51,267 bases of DNA from an uncultured Sulfitobacter sp. (GCA_913060815.1 CAJXSZ010000023.1:1-51267), one strand, 5' to 3'. Positions 7,992 through 20,765 are shown, numbered from the stretch's first letter. Numbers and translations are program-made. Notes: generated by a model from the sequence alone, not told the origin.

Positions 7992-9113
7992 ATGGCGCCA
8001 AAGCGCTCCAAAGGTGCGGGCGCGCTCGAACAAGGTAAACCGACGGTTCTGAGCCCCGCGCCAGTTTCGTCCAGATCGAACGACCTCTATGCGGCCCTAG
8101 ATCTGGGCACAAATAGCTGTCGCATGTTGATTGCCCGCCCGCAGGGCGCCGGTTTTCATGTGGTGGATAGTTTCTCGAAATCCGTGCAATTGGGCGCGGG
8201 TCTTGAGCAATCCGGGCGTTTGTCGCGCGGATCCATGGCGCGCACCATTCAGGCGCTGCGAATTTGTCAGCAGAAGCTCAAACGCAACAAAGTCAAACGC
8301 ATGCGCCTTGTCGCGACCGAAGCTTGCCGCCGTGCAAGCAACGGCGCGGATTTCATGCGCCGCGTCACGCGCGAGACGGGCCTGCGTCTCGAGATCATCG
8401 CGCCCGAGCAGGAGGCGCAGCTCGCTGTGATTTCCTGCGCGCCACTGGTCAGCCACAAGACAGAGAACCTGCTGGTGGTGGACATTGGCGGCGGCTCGAC
8501 GGAGCTGGTTTGGATCGACATCTCGCAAGTTCCCAAGAAAGACCGCGCGCAGTCGATCATGCGCCTGCATGGCGGTTTTGTTCAGGCCAAGACCGATATT
8601 CCGGCCGCCCGCGTCGTTGATTGGATCAGCGTGCCGCTTGGCGTGGCGACTTTGCGCGACCAGTTCAATGATGTGGAGGATGACGCGGCGCGGTTTGCAT
8701 TGATGAGCTGGTTCTTCGAGGAGAACCTTGCCGATTTCACACCGTATCAATCCGCTCAGCCACAGGAGCGTTTTCAGATTGTCGGCACTTCTGGCACAGT
8801 GACTACCGTTGCGGCCAGTCATCTGGGTCTGCGCCGCTATGACCGTACGAAGGTCGACGGGATGAGCATGAGCACTGCACAAATTGACAAGGTGATCCAT
8901 AAATACCTTGCAATGGGGCCAGAAGGCCGGCGCGTTGATCCGTGTATCGGCAATGACCGTTCCGCGCTGATTATGTCCGGGGCCGCGATTTTGCAGGCAC
9001 TTATGCGCGCATGGCCCACCGACCGCCTTAGCGTGGCGGATCGCGGTTTGCGTGAAGGTCTGTTATATGCACAAATGAGCGCGGATGGCGTGCTCGAAGA
9101 AGGGATATTCTGA
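7992..9113 (+). CDS. ppx: Ppx/GppA family phosphatase
   Basis: A 373-residue ASKHA-fold phosphatase that cleaves polyphosphate or pppGpp. The two phosphate loops are [12 protein letters not shown] (residues 35-46) and [13 protein letters not shown] (163-175), and the catalytic glutamate region is APEQEAQLA near 138. It is the short form, without the C-terminal HD-type domains of E. coli Ppx (about 510 residues). Residues 1-30 are a low-complexity lead. AAAGGCG precedes the start. The stop overlaps the rlmE start by one base (TGATG), so the two are translationally coupled. Which substrate is preferred cannot be told from sequence. Confidence 0.92.
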   Translation: MAPKRSKGAGALEQGKPTVLSPAPVSSRSNDLYAALDLGTNSCRMLIARPQGAGFHVVDSFSKSVQLGAGLEQSGRLSRGSMARTIQALRICQQKLKRNKVKRMRLVATEACRRASNGADFMRRVTRETGLRLEIIAPEQEAQLAVISCAPLVSHKTENLLVVDIGGGSTELVWIDISQVPKKDRAQSIMRLHGGFVQAKTDIPAARVVDWISVPLGVATLRDQFNDVEDDAARFALMSWFFEENLADFTPYQSAQPQERFQIVGTSGTVTTVAASHLGLRRYDRTKVDGMSMSTAQIDKVIHKYLAMGPEGRRVDPCIGNDRSALIMSGAAILQALMRAWPTDRLSVADRGLREGLLYAQMSADGVLEEGIF

Positions 9114-9862
9114 TGGCCAAGACGCCGACAGGACGCAATACAACAAAGAACACATCAGGCCGCGGTCAGCGCGACCTGAAGGTAAAGGTCAAGTCCGCAC
9201 GCGGCCGCAAGCTCAGCTCGACCCGCTGGTTGCAGCGCCAGTTGAACGATCCGTATGTCAAGCGCGCGCAAGCCGAGGGCTACCGCGGTCGTGCGGCGTT
9301 CAAGATCATGGAGATTGATGACAAGTACCGCTTCCTCGTGCCCGGTGCGCGGATTGTCGATCTGGGTGCAGCCCCTGGTGGCTGGTGTCAGGTGGCGGTC
9401 AAACGCTCCAACATTCTCGGTGAGAAAAGCGGTAAGGCAAAGGGCACCATTCTGGCTGTCGATTTGCAAGAGATGGAGCCGATTGCAGGCTGCGAGATTC
9501 ACCAGCTTGATTTTATGGAAGATGACGCGGATCTAAAGGTCAAGGCATGGCTGGGCGGCAACGCCGATGTTGTCATGTCCGATATGGCGGCGGCATCCTC
9601 GGGACATAAGCAGACCGATCACAACCGCATCATCGCGCTGTGTGAGGCGGCGGCGTACTTTGCATTTGATGTGTTGGAAGAGGGCGGCACCTTTGTCGCC
9701 AAAACGCTCGCAGGCGGGGCCGAGGGCGGTTTGCAACAACTGCTCAAGCAGCGGTTTCGCAAGGTTGCAAATTTCAAACCACCGTCGAGCCGTGCAGACA
9801 GTTCCGAGAAATTCGTAGTGGCCACGGGCTTCAAGGCCGATGTTCCAGACGCCGAGGACTAA
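9113..9862 (+). CDS. rlmE: 23S rRNA (uridine-2552-2'-O)-methyltransferase RlmE
   Basis: A 249-residue SAM-dependent methyltransferase (FtsJ/RrmJ) acting on helix 92 of 23S rRNA in the large subunit. Motif I is [14 protein letters not shown] (82-95). The catalytic K-D-K-E tetrad is K64, D157, K197 and E232. The first 40 residues are a basic extension not found in the 209-residue E. coli enzyme and common in alphaproteobacteria. It is coupled to ppx upstream. Confidence 0.95.
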   Translation: MAKTPTGRNTTKNTSGRGQRDLKVKVKSARGRKLSSTRWLQRQLNDPYVKRAQAEGYRGRAAFKIMEIDDKYRFLVPGARIVDLGAAPGGWCQVAVKRSNILGEKSGKAKGTILAVDLQEMEPIAGCEIHQLDFMEDDADLKVKAWLGGNADVVMSDMAAASSGHKQTDHNRIIALCEAAAYFAFDVLEEGGTFVAKTLAGGAEGGLQQLLKQRFRKVANFKPPSSRADSSEKFVVATGFKADVPDAED

Positions 9863-9960
9863 GCGCACAATCTTGTGCGGACCTTTGCCGCTCTTCTGAT
9901 TTAGGATTGTAGCCCTATATGTTTTGGGTACGCTATGGTTCATCCATGAAAGGACACCGC

Positions 9961-10803
9961 ATGCACCTGATCCGCCACGCTGTGATGCTTCCCATTGCCG
10001 CTCTCTTTATCTCGTTTGGCGTGTTAAGCGCCGAGGCCGAAACGCCAGATCGTGAAAACCTTGAGGCTTTTCTTGAAGTCACCGGATTTGATGTCGCGTT
10101 GGAAAGTATCGCACTTTCAGCGGATGCAGCACCCCAGATGCTGGGGCTGGAGGCAGATGATTTCGGCTCCGAATGGCAACGGCTGGTAGGCGAGGTGTTC
10201 CAGACCGAATTGATGCACAAGATGGCGGTGGAGATCCTCGAGAAGACGCTAACCCAAGACCTGCTGACCCATGCGGCGGACTTTTATGCTTCTGATCTAG
10301 GGCAGCGGTTGGTCGTCGCCGAGAATTCTGCTCACATGATTGAAGATGACGGTCTGAAATCCGAGAGTGGCGCACAGATACTCGAGGGTCTCGCGGGGAT
10401 CGAGTCGCCCCGTTTGGAAATCCTGCAGCGGCTCAATGCGGCCAGCGGCGGCGAAGACAGCTCCATCCGATCCATTCAGGAAATCCAGATCAGGTTTTTG
10501 ATGGCCGCAGCAGGCGCGGGTGTGATCGAATTGCAGATGGAAGAGCCCGACCTGCGTGAGGCGATGCGCTCTCAAGAGGATGAGTTGCGCGCAAGCCTGC
10601 GGCGCAGTGCGCTTGAAGGCGCGGCATATACCTATCAGGCTTTCTCGGACGCCGAGGTTATCGCCTATGCCGAGGCGCTCGAGCATCCTGATATGAAGAA
10701 GGTCTATGAGCTGATGAATGCGGTTCAATACGAGATCATGGCCAATAGGTTCGAGGCTGTGGCTGACCGTTTGCGCCTTATGCAGCCCAGTCAGGACCTC
10801 TAA
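9961..10803 (+). CDS. Secreted DUF2059-like protein, copy 1
   Basis: A 280-residue exported protein of unknown function. The start at 9961 is 6 bases after AAAGGA and gives a clean signal peptide MHLIRHAVMLPIAALFISFG with cleavage near AEA-E. Residues about 60-130 resemble DUF2059, including FYASDLGQRLVVAENSAHM, where the family has FYxSxxGxK. The mature protein is helical and acidic. The next gene encodes a distant paralogue and starts on the stop codon (TAATG). No enzymatic motif is visible. Confidence 0.72.
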   Translation: MHLIRHAVMLPIAALFISFGVLSAEAETPDRENLEAFLEVTGFDVALESIALSADAAPQMLGLEADDFGSEWQRLVGEVFQTELMHKMAVEILEKTLTQDLLTHAADFYASDLGQRLVVAENSAHMIEDDGLKSESGAQILEGLAGIESPRLEILQRLNAASGGEDSSIRSIQEIQIRFLMAAAGAGVIELQMEEPDLREAMRSQEDELRASLRRSALEGAAYTYQAFSDAEVIAYAEALEHPDMKKVYELMNAVQYEIMANRFEAVADRLRLMQPSQDL

Positions 10804-11612
10804 TGCGCCGTCTGCTTGCTGCCTGTCTTGTGATGCTGACGGCGCTGCCGCTTTGGGCAGATGCGCGGCACACTGTATTGATGGACGTGCTGCAGGTTAG
10901 AAACCTGAGCCAGATCCTGCAGGCCGAAGGGTTGCAGTTCGGCGCGACCCTCGATGAGGAGTGGCTGGACGGGCAGGGCGGGCCGGCGTGGACGGGGCAG
11001 GTCTCTCGCATCTATGACGCCCAGCGGATCAGCGAAGGCATTCGGGCAGGGCTGGAACCCGCTCTGGCGGGTGACCTGCTAGAGGATGTTATCACGTTTT
11101 TCGCCTCTGATCTGGGAACGCGGGTAATCACCCTTGAGAATTCGGCACGACAGGCGCTGGCTCTTGAGGACGTTGAGCAAGAGGCGCGCAGCCGCTTTGC
11201 CGAACTGCAGGAAAGCGATGGCCCCCGCCTCAAGCAGATCAGCCGAATGATTGATGCAGGTGATCTGATCAACCGCAACGTCACCTCCGCGCTTAATTCC
11301 AACTATCAATTCCTGCGCGCATTGGTCGACGGGGATGTCTATGTGATGACAGACCGTGAAATCCTCGAGGATGTGTTTTCCGAGCGCGATGCCATTGCCG
11401 CCGATACATTGGGCTGGCTTGGCGCATTTATGCTCTTGGCCTATAGCCCGCTCACGCTCGAAGAACTTACGCTTTATGCCGATTTTGTGGAAACGCCCGC
11501 GGGTGTTGCGCTCAATGCAGGATTGTTCGCAGGTTTTGATCCGATGTATGAGGATATTTCTTATGCTTTGGGGCGTGCCATGGCTCTGAACATGGCGGCT
11601 GAGGAGCTTTAG
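10803..11612 (+). CDS. Secreted DUF2059-like protein, copy 2
   Basis: A 269-residue exported protein with signal peptide MRRLLAACLVMLTALPLWA. It shares the DUF2059-type stretch with its upstream neighbour: FFASDLGTRVITLENSARQAL lines up with FYASDLGQRLVVAENSAHMI. Length and helix pattern are also similar, so the two arose by tandem duplication and have since diverged. Translational coupling (TAATG) suggests they act together, perhaps as a periplasmic pair. The function is unknown. Confidence 0.72.
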   Translation: MRRLLAACLVMLTALPLWADARHTVLMDVLQVRNLSQILQAEGLQFGATLDEEWLDGQGGPAWTGQVSRIYDAQRISEGIRAGLEPALAGDLLEDVITFFASDLGTRVITLENSARQALALEDVEQEARSRFAELQESDGPRLKQISRMIDAGDLINRNVTSALNSNYQFLRALVDGDVYVMTDREILEDVFSERDAIAADTLGWLGAFMLLAYSPLTLEELTLYADFVETPAGVALNAGLFAGFDPMYEDISYALGRAMALNMAAEEL

Positions 11613-11852
11613 CCTCTGCGAGCGGCGGATATTGTGCGTTTCCTGCGCAAATAGCCTCTTTTTGCTTGCGATGCCGCTTGACTTGGACGGTCAACCGTCT
11701 GATAAGCCGCGAACCTGACGGGACTTCCCGTGCGGGTTTATTTTTAATGACGCCCTTGAGGGCGCGCTGTTCCAGGTGGATGCGGAGGCAACTCTGAGCC
11801 AAAACGCCCGAAGACGGGGACCAAAGGACGCGGAAGATGCAAAGGAAGACCT
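11613..11852 (+). promoter_or_regulatory. Leader region of rplU-rpmA
   Basis: A 240-base gap containing TTGACTTGGACGG near 11679. A small hairpin ACGGG-actt-CCCGT lies at 11718-11731, followed by a T-rich run (TTTATTTTTA), which resembles an attenuator. AAAGGAAG precedes the rplU start. A ribosomal-protein leader with autoregulation is plausible, but I do not recognise a specific Rfam leader. Confidence 0.35.
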
Positions 11853-12572
11853 ATGTTTGCGGTCCTGAAAACAGGCGGTAAGCAATATAAAGTACAGGCG
11901 GGCGATATGCTGCGCGTGGAACGTATTGCGGCCTCCGCTGGTGAGACTGTTCAATTCAACGAAGTGCTGATGCTGGGTGGTGACAACCCCCAAGTTGGCG
12001 CGCCCATGATCGAAGACGCAGGCGTTCAGGCCGAAGTCGTTGACCAGATCAAAGGCGAGAAAGTCATCCACTTCGTCAAGCGTCGCCGGAAGCACTCTTC
12101 CAAGCGCACAAAGGGCCACCGTCAGAAGCTGACACTGGTTAAGATCACTGACATCCTCGCTTCTGGCGCAGGCAAGTCAGGTGTTGCTGCTGCTGTCGGT
12201 ACGGGTTCCGTTTCTGCTGCTGCGGTTGCTGCGATCACAGGTAAGTCTGCAGATGCAGCTCCTGCGCCAAAGGCGAAGAAAGCAAAAGCCGCAAAGGCCG
12301 AGGCAGCACCTGCCAAAGAAGAAGCGCCCAAGGCTGCAAAGCCTGCCGCGAAGAAGAAAGCCGCCAAAGGCGACGGCGATGACCTGTCCCAGATTTCTGG
12401 CGTTGGTCCCGTAATCGTTGGCAAGCTTAACGATGCAGGCATCACCACATTCGCACAGATTGCGGAGTGGACAGATGCAGACGTCGAAGCGATCGAAGAG
12501 AAACTGTCGTTCAAAGGTCGTGTGGGTCGTGAAGACTGGATCGCACAGGCCAAAGAACTGGCTAAAGGCTAA
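11853..12572 (+). CDS. rplU: 50S ribosomal protein L21 with C-terminal extension
   Basis: A 239-residue protein. The first 103 or so residues are ordinary L21 ([17 protein letters not shown], the basic loop [16 protein letters not shown] and LTLVKITDI), which binds 23S rRNA. L21 normally ends there. An Ala/Lys-rich linker (about 110-175) follows, then a domain of about 60 residues starting [21 protein letters not shown], a helix-hairpin-helix pattern of the kind seen in nucleic-acid-binding proteins. The frame is uninterrupted and rpmA follows 11 bases downstream, so the tail is real and translated. Its job is unknown; it could bind rRNA or DNA. Confidence 0.95.
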   Translation: MFAVLKTGGKQYKVQAGDMLRVERIAASAGETVQFNEVLMLGGDNPQVGAPMIEDAGVQAEVVDQIKGEKVIHFVKRRRKHSSKRTKGHRQKLTLVKITDILASGAGKSGVAAAVGTGSVSAAAVAAITGKSADAAPAPKAKKAKAAKAEAAPAKEEAPKAAKPAAKKKAAKGDGDDLSQISGVGPVIVGKLNDAGITTFAQIAEWTDADVEAIEEKLSFKGRVGREDWIAQAKELAKG

Positions 12573-12583
12573 GGAGAGACCTA

Positions 12584-12853
12584 ATGGCACACAAAAAAGC
12601 AGGCGGCTCATCCCGTAACGGACGCGACTCAGCTGGTCGTCGTCTTGGCGTAAAGAAATATGGCGGCGAAGTTGTCGTTCCCGGCAACATCATCGTGCGT
12701 CAGCGCGGCACACAGTTCTGGCCTGGCCAGAATGTGGGCATGGGCAAGGATCACACGATCTTTGCAACCGTTGACGGCAACGTTCAGTTCCACAAGGGCC
12801 TGAAGAACCGCACATTCATTTCCATCGTACCGGCGGCCGAGGCTGCTGAATAA
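12584..12853 (+). CDS. rpmA: 50S ribosomal protein L27
   Basis: An 89-residue large-subunit protein whose flexible N-terminus ([16 protein letters not shown]) reaches the peptidyl-transferase centre and whose body holds KKYGGE and [11 protein letters not shown]. Length and sequence are standard, with no N-terminal leader to be cleaved. AAGGAGAG precedes the start. It is co-transcribed with rplU and closed by a strong terminator. Confidence 0.98.
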   Translation: MAHKKAGGSSRNGRDSAGRRLGVKKYGGEVVVPGNIIVRQRGTQFWPGQNVGMGKDHTIFATVDGNVQFHKGLKNRTFISIVPAAEAAE

Positions 12854-12881
12854 GCCGTACCTCACGGAATGAAACATTCAG

Positions 12882-12913
12882 GGGATCGGCGGAAACGCCG
12901 GTCCCTTTTTCTT
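12882..12913 (+). terminator. Rho-independent terminator of rplU-rpmA
   Basis: A ten-base-pair stem GGGATCGGCG/CGCCGGTCCC with a GAAA tetraloop is followed directly by TTTTTCTTT. Confidence 0.92.
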
Positions 12914-12946
12914 TGCTCAATACCTGTTCCAGAAAGGAGAGGTGCC

Positions 12947-13501
12947 ATGACCACAGATCACGTACCCGTTCTGGAGAATGGTAACCTACGCCTGCGTCCA
13001 CCGCGTATCGAGGACGTCGAGGCGCGCTTTGCTTTGGGCAACTCGCCCGAGATAGAGCATATGCTCGGTATCAACCCCGATGAGTTCGCGCCGCTCACGC
13101 TGGAGGGCGCGCGCGCGTGGGTGGAACGGAATATGGCGATGAAAAATATGTGGATGATCGATTTTGATGACCGCCTGATCGGCAATGCGTTTCTTCATTC
13201 GTTTGACATGCACGACAGACGTGCAACGCTGGCTCTAGGTATCCTTGACCCAACTCTGCTGGGGCAGGGCTTGGGCACGCGGGTCCTGCATATGATGTTA
13301 GGTTGGGCATTTGAAAACAGGAATTTGCACCGCGTGTCGTTGCGTGTCCTCGCTTACAATCGGCGCGCAATTGCAGCCTACAAGAAGGTTGGTTTCGTCC
13401 GTGAGGGGGTCGAACGGGAGGCCGCTTTGGTCGGGTCCGACAGGCATGATGATTGGCTGATGGGGCTGCTTAAATCCGAGTATCGAGGGATCGCAGCATG
13501 A
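12947..13501 (+). CDS. GNAT-family N-acetyltransferase (RimJ/RimL-like)
   Basis: A 184-residue acetyltransferase of the type that acylates protein N-termini or small amines. NLRLRPPRIEDVEARF at the start and the CoA loop LLGQGLGTRVLHMML, then NRRAIAAYKKVGFVREG, are standard. AGGAGAGG precedes the start at 12947; a longer frame reaches into the terminator and is rejected. Its stop overlaps the LysE-family gene (ATGA), so the two are coupled. The substrate is unknown. Confidence 0.88.
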   Translation: MTTDHVPVLENGNLRLRPPRIEDVEARFALGNSPEIEHMLGINPDEFAPLTLEGARAWVERNMAMKNMWMIDFDDRLIGNAFLHSFDMHDRRATLALGILDPTLLGQGLGTRVLHMMLGWAFENRNLHRVSLRVLAYNRRAIAAYKKVGFVREGVEREAALVGSDRHDDWLMGLLKSEYRGIAA

Positions 13502-14100
13502 GCATTGCCCTCATCCCACTCGCCATTTTCGCCGCTTCTCAAGTGGGCACGCCTGGGCCAGCCAACATGGCACTTCTGGCTACCGGCGCGCGCTTCGGCT
13601 TTCGCGCAGCACTTCCGTTTGTCCTCGGGGTTGCTCTTGGAAAACAGCTGATCATCTGGCCCATCGGTTTTGGCCTGATGGAACTGGCAGAGGCAGCCCC
13701 TGCGGTATTTACAGCCCTCAAATACATTTCAGCCGCTTACATCATCTGGCTGGCGTGGAAGGTGGCGAACCTGCGTCTGGGGCAGGGCGACCCTGCTGCA
13801 AACGCCCCCGGCTTTCTGGCAGGGCTGATTGTGCACCCGCTCAACCCCAAGGCATGGGCCATGATCGTGGGCAGTTTCACCGCCTTTGTCGGTCCAGACA
13901 TTCCGACTCTGACGGCAACTGCAACGGTCGCGGCTGTCCTGCTTGCCTGCCAGCTTGTCATGCACCCGCTATGGACCCTTGGCGGCAGCGCTATCGCACG
14001 CACGGTCTCTGGAACCCGCGCCGAGCCATATCTGATGTGGACCCTTGCGGGTCTCACGGTTGCCTCGGTTCTATTTGTTCTCTTTGCAGGAGCTTTGTGA
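13498..14100 (+). CDS. LysE/RhtB-family amino-acid exporter
   Basis: A 200-residue inner-membrane protein with about six hydrophobic segments. The family hallmark is at the N-terminus: SQVGTPGPANMALLATGARFG, with the G-x-PGP-x-N pattern. HPLNPKAWAMI is the second conserved loop. It exports an amino acid or derivative. It is sandwiched between two acetyltransferase genes with overlapping or touching ends, so it may export an acetylated compound made by one of them (inference). Confidence 0.9.
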   Translation: MSIALIPLAIFAASQVGTPGPANMALLATGARFGFRAALPFVLGVALGKQLIIWPIGFGLMELAEAAPAVFTALKYISAAYIIWLAWKVANLRLGQGDPAANAPGFLAGLIVHPLNPKAWAMIVGSFTAFVGPDIPTLTATATVAAVLLACQLVMHPLWTLGGSAIARTVSGTRAEPYLMWTLAGLTVASVLFVLFAGAL

Positions 14101-14102
14101 TT

Positions 14103-16794
<2,692 letters not shown>

Positions 16795-16802
<8 letters not shown>

Positions 16803-18051
16803 AGTTTCCGAGATTATGTCAGGTATCGGCGCGCGTGCGAAAGCGGCGGCGGCTGAGCTCGCGACAGCATCGGCCGAGCGCAAGCACGCCGCGCTGATCT
16901 CTGCAGCGGAGGCGGTTTGGAACAACCGCGAAACCATCCTCGCTGCAAATGTGCAGGACATGGAGTTTGCCACCGAGAAGGGGCAGAGTGCTGCGATGCT
17001 GGACCGTCTCAAGCTGGACGAGGACCGCTTGCAAGGTATTGTCGACGGTTTACGCGCCATTGCAGAGCAAGCCGATCCCGTCGGAGAAGTGTTGGCCGAA
17101 TGGGACCAGCCCAGCGGCTTGCACATCAAGCGGGTGCGCACGCCTTTAGGCGTGATCGGAGTTATCTACGAGTCGCGCCCCAATGTGACAGCGGATGCTG
17201 GCGCGTTGTGTCTTAAGGCGGGAAATGCCGTGATCCTGCGCGGCGGTTCGGAGAGCTTTCATAGCAGTGCGGCTCTGCACGCGTGTTTGCAGCAAGGGCT
17301 GAGGGATGCGGGCCTGCCGCTTGACGCGATACAGCTTGTGCCGACGCGGGATCGTGCCGCCGTACAGGAAATGCTGACCATGACCGATACCATCGATGTT
17401 ATCGTGCCGCGTGGCGGCAAGGGGCTTGTCGGTTTGGTCCAGCGCGAAGCGCGTGTACCTGTCTTCGCCCATCTCGAAGGCATCGTGCACATCTATATCG
17501 ACAAGGCCGCTGATCCTGAGAAAGTTCTGCGGGTCGTCCTGAACGCAAAGACGCGGCGCACAGGGGTCTGCGGATCGGCAGAGTGCCTGTTGATCCACAA
17601 GGACGTCATGCCGAGCATCGGGATGGGCGTCATCCGTGCGTTGATGGATGCGGGGGTCGAGGTTCGCGGAGACAGTGCTGTGGCAGCGATCGACGGTGTG
17701 CGGCACGCCATCGAGGACGACTGGGGCCATGAGTATCTCGATATGATCATCGCAGCCCGTGCAGTGGACGGGATCGAGCAGGCCATGGCACATATCGGGC
17801 GCTACGGCTCAAACCATACCGATTGCATCCTGACCGAGGACGCACAGGCCGCGAAGACCTTTATGAACACCCTCGACAGCGCGATTGTGATGCACAATGC
17901 CTCAACCCAGTTTGCAGACGGGGGCGAGTTCGGAATGGGCGCGGAAATAGGAATTGCCACTGGCAAGATGCATGCGCGCGGTCCAGTGGGCGCGGCACAG
18001 CTTACCAGTTTCAAATACCATGTAACGGGTGACGGGACGACACGGCGCTAG
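16795..18051 (+). CDS. proA: Gamma-glutamyl phosphate reductase
   Basis: A 418-residue aldehyde-dehydrogenase-fold enzyme that reduces glutamyl phosphate with NADPH in proline synthesis. The catalytic cysteine is C259 in [27 protein letters not shown] is the conserved nucleotide-side motif and VLHN-type sequence ([16 protein letters not shown]) lies near the end. AAGGAGGT at 16782-16789 is a strong ribosome-binding site, and the start overlaps proB by eight bases. The 3' end overlaps the convergent chpT by a few bases. Confidence 0.97.
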
Positions 18052-18641
18052 ATGCGGATGGTGATCTCTTGCTCGGCTATATCGACGCTGAGATCGCATC
18101 CTTCGTCTTGAGCAATCAGGGGCAGCAGGCCGAACTGAACATGTGCAGGGCGCAAGTCGTCCTGCTTTTCGACGCTTGTGAGGGTGCTCCACAACCCGTC
18201 CTCGATTTTTAGTTTGTCCGCGATGCCTGACACAATCATTCGGGTGCCGTTATGTGAAACTTCGATGCGCCCGCCATATGGCATGGCTGTCTCCATACAC
18301 ATCAGCGCAAGGAACGTCATGCGGATCACGCTTCGTTGCTGTGGCTCGCTGGGATGCCATGTCACCATGAACCGGCCGCCATCATAGCTATCTTTAAGCA
18401 ATGAGGTTACCTCTTGCGCCCCGATCATCTGATCTGCGGCAGCACCAAAGGCAATGCGAAAGAAACGGATCCGCGCACTGGCGCTGGCCACACTGTCCGA
18501 GATCAGCGCCATTTCCGGCCCCAGCGAAGGGGCGCTCATTTCGATCAACTCAAGACCGTTGTTGATTGCGCCGATTGGGGATATCAGATCGTGGCAGATG
18601 CGGCTGCCAATTAATGCGGCGTAGTTCAGATCGTGGCCCAT
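18048..18641 (-). CDS. chpT: Histidine phosphotransferase ChpT
   Basis: A 197-residue protein of the CckA-ChpT-CtrA phosphorelay that passes phosphate to CtrA. The DHp-like helix carries [19 protein letters not shown] with phosphorylatable H17. The C-terminal part ([21 protein letters not shown]) is the degenerate HATPase-like domain, which does not bind ATP. The start at 18641 ([12 protein letters not shown]) matches the family. In roseobacters this relay controls motility, gene transfer agents and quorum-sensing responses. It converges on proA and is divergent from the DUF3553 gene 33 bases away. Confidence 0.9.
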   Translation of the reverse strand: MGHDLNYAALIGSRICHDLISPIGAINNGLELIEMSAPSLGPEMALISDSVASASARIRFFRIAFGAAADQMIGAQEVTSLLKDSYDGGRFMVTWHPSEPQQRSVIRMTFLALMCMETAMPYGGRIEVSHNGTRMIVSGIADKLKIEDGLWSTLTSVEKQDDLRPAHVQFGLLPLIAQDEGCDLSVDIAEQEITIRI

Positions 18642-18674
18642 GAGGCGGTCTCCGTGCAATGGAAAGGAACAGTC

Positions 18675-18860
18675 GTGGAAGATTTAAATGCGATTCTGAC
18701 GCCTGGAATGTTGGTGCGGCATCCTCAAATGCCGGAGTGGGGTGTAGGGCAGGTGCAGAGTAACGTTGGTGGAAAGCTCACGGTGAATTTCAGGGACGTA
18801 GGCAAAATGGTCATCGACAGTTCCCGTATTACGCTGTTCCCAGTCTTTGATGACAGCTAA
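18675..18860 (+). CDS. DUF3553 domain protein
   Basis: A 61-residue protein that is almost entirely the DUF3553 domain: LTPGMLVRHPQMPEWGVGQVQS, then GGKLTVNFRDVGKMVID. This small beta-barrel-like module is also found at the end of UvrD-like helicases and CarD-type proteins, suggesting interaction with RNA polymerase or DNA. I chose the GTG at 18675 (VEDLNAIL), six bases after AAAGGA, because it matches the usual family N-terminus; an in-frame ATG at 18633 lies within the chpT start. Confidence 0.8.
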   Translation: MEDLNAILTPGMLVRHPQMPEWGVGQVQSNVGGKLTVNFRDVGKMVIDSSRITLFPVFDDS

Positions 18861-18985
18861 AGAGTATGTGTTAAAGTTTTGTGACTAATTATCCATGCTT
18901 CAAGATTGCTATCTATGATTGAATCAACAAGACGCCGTTTCGTTGCAATTGTGCATCGCGAAGCGGTGCAAGAGGCGCACGGCAA

Positions 18986-19762
18986 ATGACGCGAACCGCG
19001 CTATCTGAAGGCGATACTGTTTACTCCGTTAAAATTGCGAAGACCTACGCAGAGCTACATGCGGCGCAACGCTTGCGGTACGAGGTATTCGTTCGTGAAT
19101 TGGGGGCAGGGGGTGCGCTGGTTGACCATGAAAACAGACTGGAGCAGGATCGCTTTGACCCCTACGTCGACCATATGATCCTCACGGATAACCGCAGTGA
19201 TACTGTAGTGGGAGTATACCGCTTGTTGCGCGCATCTCAGGCGATCAAGGCGGGCGGATATTACTCCGACACCGAATATGATCTTGCGCCGCTTTTGTCA
19301 TCGGGGCGCCGTGTGCTTGAGTTGGGGAGATCGTGCTTGCACGTGGACGCGCGTGGCGGAATGGCGCTGCATCACCTCTGGCAGGGGCTGGCAGGGTATA
19401 TTGCGCGGCACCGTATCGACATCCTTTTCGGAGTAGCGAGTTTTCACGGTACCGACGCTGCACGGCTCCGTGGACCCTTGTCACTGCTTCACCACCGCCA
19501 TCTGGCGCCTCCAGCCCTTCGCGTACGGTCGCGACAACTCGCGGAAGACGGGATGGAACTCATGCCCGAAGACCAGATCGACCGCCGCGCTGCTATGGTT
19601 CAAGTGCCGAGCCTGATCAAAGCTTACTTGCGGCTGGGCGGCTATGTGGGTGAAGGGGCCTTCGTCGATCATGCCTTCAACACCACAGATGTGTGTCTCG
19701 TGCTCGACACCGCCCGAATGACAAGCCGCAGTGCCAGAATATACGGAGCGCCCTCGTCATGA
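18986..19762 (+). CDS. olsB: L-ornithine N-acyltransferase OlsB
   Basis: A 258-residue GNAT-fold enzyme that transfers a 3-hydroxyacyl group from ACP to the alpha-amino group of ornithine, the first step of ornithine-lipid synthesis. AAQRLRYEVFVRELGA, the acidic DxxDxFDPYVDH stretch, TVVGVYRLL and VLELGRSCLHVDARGG are typical of OlsB. Ornithine lipids replace phospholipids under phosphate limitation, so Pho control is possible, but I see no clear pho box in the 125 bases upstream. It overlaps olsA by ATGA. Confidence 0.93.
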   Translation: MTRTALSEGDTVYSVKIAKTYAELHAAQRLRYEVFVRELGAGGALVDHENRLEQDRFDPYVDHMILTDNRSDTVVGVYRLLRASQAIKAGGYYSDTEYDLAPLLSSGRRVLELGRSCLHVDARGGMALHHLWQGLAGYIARHRIDILFGVASFHGTDAARLRGPLSLLHHRHLAPPALRVRSRQLAEDGMELMPEDQIDRRAAMVQVPSLIKAYLRLGGYVGEGAFVDHAFNTTDVCLVLDTARMTSRSARIYGAPSS

Positions 19763-20598
19763 GCCAGCCATGGGACAAAGGCAGCCATCCTGACATGCCG
19801 AAACTGCGCAGCCTAGATCTGGTACGGATTATCCTGCGTGCCTTGGCCTTGATTGTTCTGGTCTTTGGTGGATTGCTTGTGCTGTTGCTCACGCGGCTGA
19901 TCGAGCGGCCGCTCTGCGGGCAAAGCCGCCCTGTCACGCCACATATTACGCAATTTGTCTGTCGGAATGCGCTGCGCGTTCTGGGCATGGGATTTCACGT
20001 TACAGGCAGTCCGATGGAGGCGCGTGGCGCTGTGGTGGCCAACCACAGCAGTTGGCTTGATATCTTTGCCCTCAACGCGGCCAAGCGGATCTACTTTGTC
20101 TCCAAATCCGAAGTTGCCCGCTGGCCTGGTATTGGCTGGCTCGCGCGTGCGACTGGGACAGTGTTCATCGAGCGTAATCCTGCGCGTGCACGCCAACAAA
20201 CGCAGCTGTTTCAGGAGCGTCTGTTGGCAGGGCACAAACTGCTGTTCTTTCCAGAAGGCACGAGCACGGATGGACAGCAGGTGTTGCCGTTCAAGACGAC
20301 ATTGTTTCAAGCCTTCATGTCGGACGGCTTGCGCGAAGAGATATCAGTGCAACCTGTGGCGGTGATCTACCGTGCGCCTCAGGGTACGGATGTGCGTTTT
20401 TACGGCTGGTGGGGCAGTATGGAGTTTGGCACGCACCTTTTGGCGACGCTTGCACCTGCGCGCTCTGGCGCGGTTGAGGTGATCTATTGCCCGCCGCTGC
20501 GTGTCGCTGATTTCAGCACCCGAAAAGAGTTGGCCGCCGCTTGTGAGATGGCCGTCCGAACCGCCCACACCCAGAGGCTTCAGGCACCGCCTGCATAA
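19759..20598 (+). CDS. olsA: Lyso-ornithine lipid O-acyltransferase OlsA
   Basis: A 279-residue membrane-bound PlsC-type acyltransferase that adds the second, ester-linked chain to complete ornithine lipid. A membrane anchor lies at residues 20-46. The catalytic HX4D box is NHSSWLD (H96, D101) and the second motif is FPEGTSTDG near 170. The start at 19759 overlaps the olsB stop, and an upstream frame is rejected. Some OlsA proteins also make phosphatidic acid. Confidence 0.92.
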   Translation: MSQPWDKGSHPDMPKLRSLDLVRIILRALALIVLVFGGLLVLLLTRLIERPLCGQSRPVTPHITQFVCRNALRVLGMGFHVTGSPMEARGAVVANHSSWLDIFALNAAKRIYFVSKSEVARWPGIGWLARATGTVFIERNPARARQQTQLFQERLLAGHKLLFFPEGTSTDGQQVLPFKTTLFQAFMSDGLREEISVQPVAVIYRAPQGTDVRFYGWWGSMEFGTHLLATLAPARSGAVEVIYCPPLRVADFSTRKELAAACEMAVRTAHTQRLQAPPA

Positions 20599-20765
20599 TC
20601 GCGTGTTTACGCTTGCAGTGGTGTGATTGCTGGGGTAATGCACCGCTACTTAATCCCGCAATCGGGGATGGGACGATCGGGGAGAAATCCCGAGACTTCC
20701 GCCGGTTGGCCAGCATCCCGTTGGTCATACCCCCGATGAGGTTCAAACCGGAAAGGTATAACGAC
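20599..20765 (+). promoter_or_regulatory. Leader region of rpsB-tsf
   Basis: Two small adjacent hairpins are visible, ATCCC-gcaatcg-GGGAT near 20653-20669 and TCGGG-gagaaat-CCCGA at 20677-20693. E. coli rpsB is autoregulated through its leader, so a similar role is possible here, but the structures are not homologous by eye. GGAAAGG lies before the rpsB ATG. Confidence 0.3.
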
